Below, in pieces: positions 37,101-49,800 of a DNA stretch of 64,000 nucleotides; position 1 is the first letter of the stretch; each line of letters begins with the position of its first letter. The notes beneath the pieces are model-generated. The model worked only from the letters and a program-made list of their open reading frames with translations. It searched no databases and was not told the origin of the DNA. The position numbers were made by a program, and so were the translations under genes. The stretch spans positions 47,812,501-47,876,500 of the forward strand of contig NC_091675.1 in assembly GCF_042453785.1 (NCBI RefSeq), read 5' to 3'. Origin of the DNA: Malus domestica (Eukaryota; Streptophyta; Magnoliopsida; Rosales; Rosaceae).

Positions 37101-39390
37101 CGGTATTTACAACAGCTGGTCATGGAATCTATTGGGAAGGAATTTGACCTTGATGGAAATCGGGTACGTGCAACAATCTGTATGCCACTCTTTTGTTCAT
37201 TTACTTCTATTTTGAGTGGGAAAGTTGATCATCTGAAAACATTTAGTTCAGTTTCCAAGATAGACTTGGATTTTGCGATATTTTTAGATTTTGCCTTCTG
37301 CGGGTAGGTATTTGCACTAAAAAATGGGAGTCTAGTTTAGTTTTGACTTCCGTACCATGTTTTTGCCCTTGTATAAGTTCCCAAGGCGATCAGGCTTCAA
37401 TGCTTCATCACTTAGACCGGTTCACATATGTGATGTGTTTAGTGCTAACGTGGAATAATATGATATTTAAATGTGAACAAGCTTTGACTTTGTGTATGTA
37501 GCCTCGCAGATAGTGTCAAGCTTTTATTAAGTTCTGTAAGTCCTGCTCTTTGAATTTTGATCCCTCTCATAATGTGTGTAGCTCCATTAGTTGATTACAT
37601 AGGAATTCAGCATAGATTGCTTTCTGAACCCTCTTGATGATCAACATACTAGATTATTTAAGACTGTTCGTGCCCTAATTAGTAGTATCTGTTAGAGGTG
37701 CTCCAACGGTGGGTTATTTTTTGTAATCGATAGTTTTAGTGCGCACCTTTCTTTCACAGGTGAATCAAGGACTTACTGTCTATGGAAATAAAGGGAGCAC
37801 AGATCAGCATGCGTAAGTCTTCAATTTTCATTACTAAGTTGATCCATCAATTGATGTATACTATTTGTGAGCTTCATGAACCTGTTTCAACAGCTACATT
37901 CAACAACTGAGAGACGGCGTGCACAATTTCTTTGCGACATTCATTGAAGTACTACGTGATAGGCCGCCAGGTCATGATTGGGAGCTTGAACCCGGCGTCA
38001 CATGTGGTGACTACCTGTTCGGAATGCTGCAGGTTAGATTCATTATAAGAGCCGGTTATAAGTGACTATCTGTTGGGGTGTCACTTCCTGTTTTATTGTT
38101 TTATTAGCTATAACTTGTTTGCTACATTTTTATTTCCTAGCATACATGCATCAATGTTAAGATTCTAAACTGAGGTTTTGCAGGGAACAAGGTCAGCTCT
38201 TTATTCAAACGACCGAGAGTCGATTACGGTTACAGTGGAAGAAGTGACACCAAGATCTGTTGGCGCTCTTATAGCACTTTATGAGAGAGCAGTCGGGATA
38301 TATGCTTCACTTGTCAACATTAACGCTTACCATCAACCTGGTAAATAACATGTTTTGACCATCCTTGGGTCTGGAAGTGAATGAGTAGACATGAAAGGTT
38401 ATTTGTTTTATTTAGTTTTTGTGCATTATGCATTTGTCCCCAATATAGGTAGTAACAGAGAACGTTCATTTGTTATTGATATGTGACGTGAGTTACCTTC
38501 TTTTGTCTCTGTTAATCCTCTGTATTTAATTGTTGTCTCAGGTGTTGAAGCTGGGAAAAAGGCAGCTGGAGAAGTATTAGCCCTTCAGAAGCGGGTTTTA
38601 GCAGTGCTCAATGAGGCCAGGTATGCCGTCAAATTATTAGCAAACTAGCTCATTTTATGCATAGGTTCTGAAATGAACACTTTTGCAATTCTCTGTTCAT
38701 CGTCCTCGCATATGATTTTATATTTTCACTAAATTAAAGTACAAAACCAATTTCTTTACAAACATTTCCCGAATGAAAGAAAACTTCTGCAACTGTAACA
38801 ACAGGATCATTAGTTGAAAGATTCTTACAGAGAATCCGGATCAAGTAATTTTGTATTTTTATGAAATAAAAAGGAGTGGCAATTTGCTACAGAAATTTTT
38901 TTTCTGTCACTTTCTTGTGGGGAAGGTCTTATCTGTTGCACTAACACGAAAATCACAACCTTGTCATTGATTGGAAAAGAAACAAAATCCGAATGAAGGA
39001 CCACTTCTACCGTATGTCACATAAGCAATGTGACCGGGGTGGTCATTGTTTGTTTCTAATTCTCACCGCCACTATCTGTGTTTCAGCTGCAAGGATCCTG
39101 TCGAACCATTGACGCTTGAAGAAGTGGCTGACCGGTGCCACGCTACTGAAGATGTATTACCAGTTTGCCCTTTTCATATCTTCCTTTTTAACAGAAAAAT
39201 CTGTTTCACGGAGTAGTTCATTTCTTTCACTAACGTTGTTACCTTGTTCCTTCAGATTGAAATGATCTACAAGATCATCGCTCACATGGCGGCCAATGAC
39301 AGAGCAATTATCGCTGAAGGCAACTGCGGTTCACCGCGAAGCATCAAAGTTTTCGGCGGGGAGTGTAATGTCGATGCGTTGTACGGTTAA
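33077..39390 (+). CDS. PGI1: glucose-6-phosphate isomerase, plastid form
   Basis: Fourteen exons: 33077-33610, 33719-33841, 34136-34234, 35015-35098, 35900-36043, 36127-36192, 36871-36939, 37056-37163, 37760-37812, 37894-38032, 38184-38340, 38542-38620, 39087-39153 and 39256-39390. All are GT-AG and join in frame to 1,857 nt (618 residues). The enzyme interconverts glucose-6-phosphate and fructose-6-phosphate; in plastids it feeds carbon from the Calvin cycle into starch. Residues 1-60 are a Ser/Arg-rich transit peptide ([20 protein letters not shown]). Family blocks: [18 protein letters not shown], the sugar-phosphate-binding [30 protein letters not shown], and [19 protein letters not shown] with the catalytic His region. 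The gene looks intact. Intron 3 carries two tandem SINEs and intron 2 an AT microsatellite. The start at 33077 is preferred over an upstream in-frame non-ATG extension. Confidence 0.97.
34039..34098. repeat. (AT)n microsatellite in PGI intron 2
   Basis: About 30 uninterrupted AT units in the intron between 33842 and 34135, ending 37 bp before the exon 3 acceptor. Likely length-polymorphic. Confidence 0.95.
34466..34635 (+). mobile_element. Au-like SINE, copy A of dimer (PGI intron 3)
   Basis: Same family as the SINE at 12346: GAGGTCGCACTTGGTGCGAT start, GGTTCGAGACT B-box, CACTGGGTACGACC tail followed by T residues. The target AGTTTGTAGTATCCCCA precedes it (34449-34465) and follows it (34636-34652). 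It is inserted in the sense orientation of PGI. Confidence 0.9.
34653..34819 (+). mobile_element. Au-like SINE, copy B of dimer (PGI intron 3)
   Basis: It is nearly identical to copy A: one substitution noticed (GGTTAGCC in A, GGCTAGCC in B) and a shorter T tail. The target sequence AGTTTGTAGTATCCCCA stands between the copies and again after copy B (34820-34836), making three copies of the target in all. Confidence 0.9.
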
Positions 39391-39807
39391 GTTGTGTGTT
39401 TTCCTGTGTTATACATGTATTGGAAATTACACATCCGGATAACTTCATCTTCTTCCCTTTGTATTTTGTCTTGTATTTGGAATCGCGAATCTGGTCGAGT
39501 TAACCAGGAAATAAAATTCCATTTACGACTTGTCGTTTTGAGCGTTTGTCACAAACGATGACGATGTAATTAGGAATAATAAGGTGGTTTATTTCAGAAT
39601 ATTATACTTTAAATCATCCTCCTTTGTCAACATTTTCTGCACACTATAGATATTAGCACACTAATTGTGTTAGTGCTATATTCTAATGTTGATTTGATTA
39701 TAGTAATAATAATTGCAGACATTCCAATAACTCAATTGTCTCGTAGTGCATTATTTTCACGAGGGGTTCTTATGTGAGACTGTCGATGTGGTTGGTCATG
39801 GAAGAAC

Positions 39808-40011
39808 AGGATTCTATTCGGATCCTCTCTGTGAGGATCCTAATTCATTATATTCATTCGTCAGTTATTCTGCATTCATAAATTATTTTGAAATTTTATT
39901 TAAAATTGAACACAAATAATATCTAACGAAAGCTGACTGCATAATGTACGATGAACGACTAAGATGAATTGATTCCTAAGATCCTCATAAAGAGGATCCG
40001 GAGAGAATCCT
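39808..40011. mobile_element. MITE with GGATCC-rich inverted repeats
   Basis: The left end AGGATTCTATTCGGATCCTC pairs with the right end GAGGATCCGGAGAGAATCCT, and inner segments pair too (GTGAGGATCCTAATTCAT with GATTCCTAAGATCCTCAT). It shares GATCC-rich ends and a central (T/A)ACGATGAACG motif with the element at 57642, so both may be members of one broad family. No clean target duplication found. Confidence 0.65.
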
Positions 40012-40352
40012 CATTCGGTCATGGATGTGGTGGGACACAAAATGAGGCTGAGTGAAAATGAAAAAAATCAAAGGGGTGGGTAGGGACACGTGTTCCAAAT
40101 GTCGAACTCTAGAGTTTCCTTATTTTCATACATTCTTTTTAACGTCTCTTACAATTTTCTTTATTTTGGTTTGTTGAATGAACAAATCAAATAAAAATAA
40201 AGGATATAATTAAACAAAAGTGTATAGAAAATTAAAAATAATATCATTTTTCTAATCGAAAAGAGCATATGAAAGTTTTGTTGATGGAAAGAAGGATTGA
40301 ATATTCAAAGTCCAGCACTAGAAAATGACAGACAATCATAGTCAATAATCAA

Positions 40353-40505
40353 AAACGAAACTAATGAAAATGATTTGAAAACTTTGAGTTTTAACGATAA
40401 AGATAAAATAAAGGGTAAAGTAAATAATAATAGAATTGACTTTTTAATATAAAAATATAATTTTTCATTAAAATGAACAGTATCGAAAATTTTTCATTAA
40501 AGTTC
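40353..40505 (+). repeat. dispersed ~150-bp repeat, copy 1
   Basis: AACGAAACTAATGAAAATGA begins a segment running through AAACTTTGAGTTTTAACGAT and AAAATGAACAGTATCG to TCATTAAAGTTC. Related copies are at 56369-56523 (same strand) and 57368-57502 (opposite strand). I recall this wording as very abundant in apple and pear sequence. Confidence 0.85.
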
Positions 40506-43500
40506 TTGTAATCAGATAAGGAGAAATTCAAATCCAATTTGTCAATATCAGTCGGTCATTGTCCATCTCCAACTGTTGCCTGCTACTTTCCACTTTAAGC
40601 CAGCCAGCACACGCCTAATTGAGGCTTATTGTCTCCAATTATTTGAAATGTCTATTTGTGGAAGTGGACTGAAACTCTTAATTTTTACTGTTTTTTCATG
40701 AAGCGTTTTTTAATGAAAATATTTTTAACGAATGCGTTTATGAGTACAAATATATTTTAATTTTAACCCTTTTTTAGTTATTTGAAATCATTTTTAGTCA
40801 TTAAAAAAATAGTTTCAAACAAATTCTAAACTTTATTGTGGGACGAAGTTAATTTTTTTTGCGAAATTCCATCATGTGCATATAATTATTATGTCCTTGT
40901 AAGCAGAAAGAAAAAATTATTATGTTTTCAATTTTTTCGGTACACAAATATTCACAGTAGCATCTTTCATTGATCTTATGATTTTTATAGTTTTTGTACA
41001 CTTTAAGAAAAAAATATCAACTGGTGGCTTCGCATTGAATGTATTGAAAATTTGAAACTCACTACTTTATAAAATAAAAATAAGCATCAGATTACTTGTA
41101 CTCGGATTAGCCGATTAGGATTTAAAGATGCTACATCAATATGGTATCCAAAATAATTAAAGATATAAGATTTGGAAAATGATTCATATATGAGATAAAT
41201 CTTTTCCTTGACGAACTAGAACCAAAAAGTCCTTCCTACTATTCATTTTATGTGTTTGCTTCTGTGGGATAAAGATAATTGTCAAGTTAATCCAAAATAC
41301 ATATATGCAAAATCTTTAAGGAGTTAATCTAGTGCAAAGCAAGTGTTTGAAACTTACCACTCGAGTTCAAATTTCCACAAATTCAAACATATTCATTTTT
41401 TAAAAGCTAAAATTATGTTGCTGTCTCATGTGATACGAAAAGTACATTGAGAGGGATATTAGCTACGATTTACTGTTGTGTCATGGCTCATACGCATGAT
41501 AATATTTCTTCAAAATTTGTTGACGTTGTTTCATATCGCCCGTACCCGTTTTTGTGTTTGAAAATTGCAAAATATTTGGTAGGAGAGTGAGTTTTAGAGT
41601 TACGCTTCTAGATGTGTACAGCTCAATGTCAGACAAAAATGACAGAGACGAATTAAAAGTCTTTGAGGATGTTTGGTTGGCAGTGTGAGTAGCATGTGGC
41701 TGGTGGCTCCCACCCCATGCAGAAATAGCTTAAGGACTAAGGCACTAAACAACCACTAATCTAGTAGATTTAGTTAATAAGCAGTGGGTTGGTCAATTCC
41801 AATCTCAAGTGGTATTGTAAAGTTTGAATTTTTTGTTTCAAATTAAAGTAGTGCCCAAAACCCCACCAATGACTTTACATTTTACCCATAACAAGCCAAG
41901 TCTGTAAATTACAGTTACATACACAAAAGTTATTTAATAAAATTACAAATTCAGTGTTATAAGTTTTTTAATGTTAGAGGTGTTCTATATGAAATTTATC
42001 TAAATGACAAAGAGAAAGATTCAAACATAATTACGTAAATAATAGCAAGTGATCATTTATCACAGTGGTTGAGATGAGTGTTGTCAGTGTTGCCCTTACG
42101 GCGTGGTTCGAACCCTTTCGACTTTCTAATTTAACATCTAATTTAATAAATTTATCGTTTGACAGAAGAAAAATATGGTTAACTGGGTTCGAGGGGAAGG
42201 GAGGAAAAAGGTGGGAGATTGTCGATGTGAGGAGGGCTAGAAGACTGTTTGATTTCACTATACCACTAACTTATTCATGTTGTTACAGTTAACTTGACTA
42301 TAATTTTTGTTTAGCTGCATGCTGCAAAATCACAATCACAATGTATGTATAAAACAAATATTAAAATAACAAAAATATCTTGTCATGCATATCTTCTATA
42401 TATAAAGCCAGGGTTTTTTAACAGTGATTTTTGGGATCACAAGCTTCATAAAAAAAAAGTGCACAGAAATGTCCATTAAACAAAATACTTCAAAAGCAGT
42501 TCAAAATAATACATCAAATGTGGTAGGGGTATTTTCGTTATATAAACAGTGATAAACAATGTTTTTAATATTTAACTTTTTCATTTATAGTGTTTTTTTT
42601 TAATTTTTTTTTATAATTAGTACCTCACAAGGAATTAGTAATAATATGATTCAATAAGTTATTTATTAAATATTATTTTCTCAATTCTTAATGGAAATTC
42701 AATCGAATGTAGATCGAAATTGAAAGATCGATTTTATTATATGGATTCAGCTGCTTTGATTGATTTATGAGAGGTTTCTTCTAGCATGATATAATATTAT
42801 TCATCTAAAACGTGTAAGTCGCACGTAACACGCCGTGATTCAAAAAATATCTTCTCACAAATGCATGAAGGCTAGTCGAATAAGTTACAAAATATTTGCA
42901 TGCAGTCTAATATCGTGTAGAACAATGTATTGGATTTTCATCCATGTGTTGAACGTTCAGAACTTCCAATCCTCTTAATTTGTAATGACTCCGAATCTTT
43001 CTCTTCTCGATAAAAAAAAATTAAAAAAAAAATTACAAAAGAAGAAAAGTATGGCATGTGGGACCCCACCCCACTGCAGCACCAATCCATGTCACGCCTT
43101 TTAGACCCCACCCCACTACAACGTTCGGAATTTAGGAACATTATTATTATTATTTTTCTCAGCTGATATAAATAATTCAAAAAAAGCTGAAAAACAAAAG
43201 CTCCGCTCTGCCACGTCGACTACCCGTTACTTTGTTGGCGGATACGTCGGAAAAGCATTTTATTTTCCATTAATAATCTAACGTTAGAACTTTTAATTAA
43301 TTTAATAAATAGCCTTTTTTGGTGAAGATTAATTAATTACACAATCCAATTAATTTCCTTCTACGTCGCCGTTCTGGCTTCCAAATCCAAAATATTCTTG
43401 CCGAGTCGACCACGTACGAGATTTGTAGGGATTTTTGAAAATCCCAACAAAGAAAAGGAAAGCAGTAGACAAAATCCTAAATAATTAAGAAAAGAAAAGA

Positions 43501-43810
43501 GAAAGAAAGAAGTCAGAATATAGTTCACAGTGTGAGTGACAGATTTCCACACCCAGAAGAAACAGAGAGATCATTAAACAAGCACGACTTCTGAAATTGC
43601 TTTTTGCAGAAGCACTTTTCTCTTCCGAAATCTCGCTGATTTTACTTCTTCTTCTCTGAAATCCCTCTCTCTCATTTGGGTTTTCTGCATTGCCATATGT
43701 AAGTTGTTTGTGGGTGGTGGGAAGATTCTGGAGAAAAAAAGTTGATTTTTTTTTAAATTTTTTTTGGTTTGTGGGTTTTGAATCAGGTAAAGGAAGAATC
43801 GAGAAGAGAT

Positions 43811-46800
43811 ATGTTCACTGAAGGACTTGATAGAAGCGCCCTTCGTTGGGTTAGAGAGGTTTGTGAAGATAAATCATACCCTCTTTCCTTTTTTTTTTTT
43901 TTTTTTTTAAGTATAAATAAATAAATAATAAAGTAGAGTTTGATTTATACTGTTGTTTGGGTGAATGCCGCTTCTTGTTCGACTGTGTTTAGGAATTTAG
44001 GATCTGGGTTTGTGTTAATTTTGCATGTGTGCTTCAAAGTCAGAAAATTTTGTTCTGAATTATGAGATTTGGATTTATGGGTTTTGTTGCTTAATCAGAA
44101 GGAGGAAGTTCCATTTTCGGGTTCTAATTTGCGGCCTAGGATTGATCCGATTATGCACATTCGCAGTGGTAGTGGCGGCAGGGGGTTTGGACTCCCCCCT
44201 CCGTCTAAATTTAGAAGTGGACACTTGCCCTCCAATGCCATACCGGTTCGGACAATTCCAGCTGATGGGGATGAGAGTGGGTCTGCTTCTGATAATGACA
44301 GAACCACTGATTCAGAAGATGGAGTTTATGGAGGCAGGTACTCGCTGGATTCGTCACCGCAAGATGATAGGGTTCCCAGTGCTGCTGCTCATAGGTATGG
44401 GAAGCCGTCGCAAGGGCAGACCAATTATGGCAGTGATTATACTTATTCAGACGTCAGTTCCTCCATGGACACTGTTGTGGGGAGACAGAAACCTGTGGCA
44501 GAGAGATTGGTGAGGGGAGCGAGGAAGTATCCAGTCGCGCAGAATGGTTATACGGAGGACGAGTCATCTGATTCGGCTGCAAGCTCCGAGTTTTCTACTT
44601 CACAAGCCGGAGGAAGCATCAAGAGTGGGTTGCCTCATAATAAAGCCTATGCTTCTGAGGGTTATGCCTCAAGTGCACCTTCACGTAGGAACTTGGAAAG
44701 TGCTGCTGAAAAGGTTTGTGAATTTATATCTTTAATTGTATGTGGATTGTTGTTTGACATCCAAGACAGCATGCTATCACTCACACTCCCACTTGAGATT
44801 CTATAGTTATGCTGACTAAATCATTGTTAGTTAATAACTGTTGGATAACATTTCCTTTTATTCACCCCTACTAAAAAACAGTTGGTAAAGCTAAAATTGG
44901 TAAGGCAAAAGTTTTATTTATGTATCGAGGGACTTTCTATCTAACAGACCAGCATTGCAGCATAATAACTTTTAAGGTATCTAAATGGTGTACTACCGCA
45001 CTGATACTCTTTCTGAACCTGTCCATTTTGCAGAATTTGCATTCCACAAACCTGCAGAGTAAAAAATTTCCTGATGACGATGTTCCCAGTGCACCACCCT
45101 TTTGTGGTGCAACTCAGGAAATTAAACAGGATGATGAGAAAAGTCCTACTAGAGTGCATAGGACACCGCGTGCTACTTCTCCATCTGAATTCAAAACAAC
45201 CCCTGGTAAAAAGCAGGATGGCGTTACTGGAAATGGGAATCTTGAACACTTTGCAAGGTATGCATATTACTGCAGTCCTATTTGGAAACAATGGCATGCA
45301 TCTGTGCTTATGTTGGAAAGAAACATGAAACTTTTTGTTTCACAAACTTAGTACTTGAAGCATGCTGCTATTTTACATTTCTTAGTCATACAGTTTGTCA
45401 CATAAGTATGTTTTAGTTTCGGTAACTGGACCAACTTATGTCAATCTCTGTTCACAGAACTACAACTAGTTCTGAAGCTGCTGCGCCATCATGCCCAGCT
45501 CGGCTCCCAACATATTATGCAAGGTATCTCTAACCAATGCCATAATTGTACTTGGTTTTTAAGTTTAACCTTTGTTTCTGCCATCTAAAATTTATTGACT
45601 TTATGTGCCATAAACCAATATCAGTGCTCTAGGGCCATGGCATGGTGTTATTGCATATGATGCATGTGTGCGTTTGTGCCTTCATGCTTGGGCAATGGAA
45701 TGCATGGAAGCTCCCATGTTCTTGGAAAATGAATGTGCTCTTCTACGAGATGCATTTAGGTGAGTCCATGCTCTTTATCACCTTATTCTCCTATCTTAAA
45801 CTTAATTTAGACGGCTTTTCATTGCATTCTTATTAGACCCTGTATAATTACATGTCTGTTGCCAGTTTCGTGATCAAATCCTCGCATGAATTCATAGTCT
45901 AAAAAAAGTTATGCAACATAGCAAATTAATATAATTGAGTTTATGGTTTGACTAAGCCAGAAGTGAATTAGGAAACGATGGGTTTTGAGATAAAAAGTTT
46001 GAACCTTATGGGAGTTCATTGATGTTGACATTGTTTTTGATCAGACGATTAGTAAAATATTTAGTGTTGAAAGCTTAAACTAGTACAGTGAATGATGTGA
46101 AAAACTTCTTTACTTTTATCTTTTCCACCATTGACACTCCATCTCCTTAAAACCTTGCTGTCAAACTGTAGTTTACGACAAGTGCTTTTACAATCAGAGG
46201 AAGAACTGTTGGCAAAGCAGACTTCAGAGCTTGCAAGTGAGAAAGCTGTTCCGAAACCAAAGAAAATTGTTGGCAAGATGAAAGTGCAAGGTAGCATCTA
46301 ACGCCTGTTTTTAAATTCTTACTATTCAAGTGCATGGTTACGAGATCATTCTGAATTCTTTTTCATTGTACAGTGCGCAGAATTAAAATGGGCCTGGACC
46401 CACCTACTGGCTGCAGTATTTCGTCTATAAGACCACCAGTAATCAAACTGGAATCCATTCGTCATCATCTCTCCAGCTTCCAGTCTACAATTGCTTCTGG
46501 ATGGCAAGCCCTTCGAAAGATTCGAGTTGCACCTCGGGTACCTGCAAATGGTTCTTTTTCACGTCAAAGCTTGGCGTATGTGCATGCTGGTACTCAGTAT
46601 ATAAAACAGGTGTCTGGACTTTTGAAAACTGGTGTAACAAGTCTACGAGACAGTTCGTCCTCATATGAAGTTGTGCATGGTATGAGCATGGAAAATTCAA
46701 CTCTCTCTCTCTCTCTACATTTTATTTTGAAATGCCCCTTGTACCACAGGGATTGATGATAAAATTTCATTCATTCAACCTGCACCATCTCTTACAATAT

Positions 46801-49800
46801 TCTCGATATCCCACTTCACAGGGAAAGATCTATTGTCTTCAGGAGTATAATTGATAGTGTGCAACCTTTCGTACAACTTAGATGAAGGAAACCCATAAAT
46901 AAAGATATAGAAATATGCAATGAATCTCCACGCCCTAGTGCTTCCTAACAATTGTTGTACTCTAATCTGTATATCGAGACTATCTTAAAGCCTTAAAGGT
47001 TTATGTGCTTATTCTGTCATTAAATCATAGATTTAGTTTATAAGTGTTTACTTTAAACTGTGACTAGCATATTCTTGTATCCGTAACTTATGGCCGCTTA
47101 TGAGGGTGCCTCATTTTGTTTCTTTTTTGCATGCTACAGTTTTCTGATAGTCTGCTGTGTTTGTACTTTGTAGTGTATATAACATAATTCTTTCCAAATG
47201 TCTTTCATGAATTACTGGAATGTTAACCTTCACTTTTAACTGGCATCAGAAACGTACTCTTGTTTGTTAAGACTGAAAAGTTCAACTGAAGAAGATGCCA
47301 TCAAGATGCAACCTGGATCCAGTGAAACTCATGTCTTGTATGCTCTCTTGTTCTTATTTTTCTAAACTATATCTGCTTGAGAAAGTTGAGAAAGGTACTG
47401 ACACCTCTTACAGCTTTCCAGATAGTTTGGGAGATGATCTAATAGTCGAAGTCTTTGATTCGAAGGGAAAGCATTTTGGTAGAGTCATTGTTCAAGTGGC
47501 AACAGTTGTTGATGACCCAGTAATGCCTTCTTAATCCTTATGGTGGTAGCTTTAGGATAAATAAAAACTATAATGGTTCTGGCAGAAAGGCTAATTTTAT
47601 TGTTGATTGCAGGCTGACAAGCAACGCTGGTTCTCTGTCTATCGTGAACCAGAACATGAACCTGTGGGAAAGATGCAGCTATCTACATATTATTCAACAA
47701 GTTCAGATGACAATCCCAAGGTGTTTATTTGTTACTTTAGTATCCTTAAAGATATATTAGCCTTGTGTATTAAGAGTTTCTCCATTTGTTGTTTCATTTA
47801 TGAATTAGTTTTTTTGTAATCTAATACAATGGTAATCCTTAAGAAAAAAAAATCTTAGTTTAATTGTCATACAAGGTTAACTACACACTTGTATCTTGAC
47901 GAGTTTAAGAAGTGGATGTAGAAATGATCGTCTGATTGCTTTTTGTTATCAGGTGTTAGGATCTATAGATATGTAGTATATATTTGGGATGACTGACAGG
48001 ACCTTAGAAGAGAATCTCTTCAATTTTAGTTTTAACTGGTGCATAACAGTATTTAGCTCAAGGGTTTCTTCCAATAGCAAAATAATGTATACCCTCATTA
48101 AATATTGTGCTGTAATCTTCTAAAGATGAAGGAATGATAAGATTTTAATCTTTTCTTGAGTGATTTCTCGTAGTATTCCTCAGCAATGTATATTAGCCAC
48201 CATGTTCCAGTCCTGGGCCAAAAAAGGATCAGGAAAAAAAACAAGAAAAGGGAAGAAAGTATATAGTTAATTATTTGTTTATTATTTATAATTTTAACTT
48301 TAATATCGTACAAAGAATGATTATTAATCCATTAGCCGAATGTGGGAACATGGATACTTCCATTATATACGATGTATTGCAAAATGCCTTTTGTGATATT
48401 GGTTTTGCTTTTGGGGTTCAGTGTGGCTCTGTTGCAGAAACGGTTGCATATGACCTTGTTTTAGAAGCTGCTATGAAGGTTCAGCATTTTCAACAAAGGA
48501 ATCTAGTGGTGCAGGGTCCATGGAAATGGCTTTTAATTGAGTTTGCAACATATTACGGTGTTTCTGATGTATACACCAAGCTGAGGTAATGGAATGTTGT
48601 TGGATTGATAGCTTGTTTCTGTTAAAATGATATGCCCATGTGAATGATTGTTATAAGCCGCTTCTTTTTGTTCACTGGTTCCATATCCGAGTCATGCTCC
48701 TAATATGAATATCTCGATTAGGTATCTCTCTTATGTTATGGATGTAGCTACACCAACAGCTGATTGCCTCAACTTGGTGTACGATTTGCTAAGGCCTGTT
48801 TTGATGAAAGGCCACAACAAGAGCATGCTGAGTCACCAAGAGGTATTCTTGAATCATTGTTGCTTTTGATATTAACTTTTATGTTGTGGCATGCTTTTTG
48901 CTTATTGCATTTTACTTTCTTGTCATTTCTATTCTAACAAAATTCTAATACTTTTGTTTTCACAGAACCGAATCTTAGGAGAAACTAAGGATCAGATTCA
49001 ACAAACTCTTGCTCTAGCTTTCGAGAATTACAAGTCCTTGGATGAGTCATCTCTTTCAGGAATTATGGAGGTCTTTCGACCTGCGACTGGGCATGCTGCA
49101 CCTGCATTGGAGCCTGCTGTCAAACTTTACACGCTTCTTCATGATATCTTGTCTCCCGAGGCGCAGACTGCTTTATGCCACCATTTCCAGGTTTGAGAAA
49201 CTTCCAGTTTATTTAACAATGATTTGCGTGGGTGATGTACCTATTATTTTCCCTAATTGTTTTAAGTGACTGGCCAGGTTGCTGCGAGAAAGAGATCACA
49301 GAGGCACTTAGCTGAGACAGATGAATATATTACCAGCAATAGCGATGGTATATTGCTTGATAGTTTGAGTATGGCGACTGCTTACCAGAAAATGAAATCT
49401 TTGTGCCTTAACATTAGGGATGAAATCCACACTGATATTGAGATCCATAATCGGCATATACTCCCCAGGTACACACGTGAAACCGTCAAGTGATACTCTC
49501 TCCAATATGATTTCATTTTTTTTTTTGGCAAAATATTTTTCCATTGGAGGCACTATCTAGTATTTTTAAATAGTTGGCTTGTTTTATTGTTAGGAAATGA
49601 TGATAAAAAGCTATCATTTGTGGTTACATTATTGAAAACCTACGCCAATTGATATTTTGACATATGGTGCTGAATCTTGTGTTGAGGTCTGACGTCTTAT
49701 GTATATATGATCCTGTTCCTGTCAAACTATCTTTAGCAAAAATAATTATTTTATGTGCATATGTGCTCTGAGGTGAAATTCTTATGCTATCTGCTATACA

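Larger units (their letters stand above)
39391..43810. other. intergenic between PGI and the 1,236-residue gene
   Basis: AT-rich, with a MITE (39808-40011) and a copy of a dispersed repeat (40353-40505). A small frame at 42065-42292 has no recognisable motif. The last ~250 bp hold the presumed 5' UTR of the downstream gene, probably with a leader intron, since a donor-like GTAAGTTG lies at 43699 and the ATG at 43811 follows an AATCAGGTAAAGG segment. Confidence 0.5.
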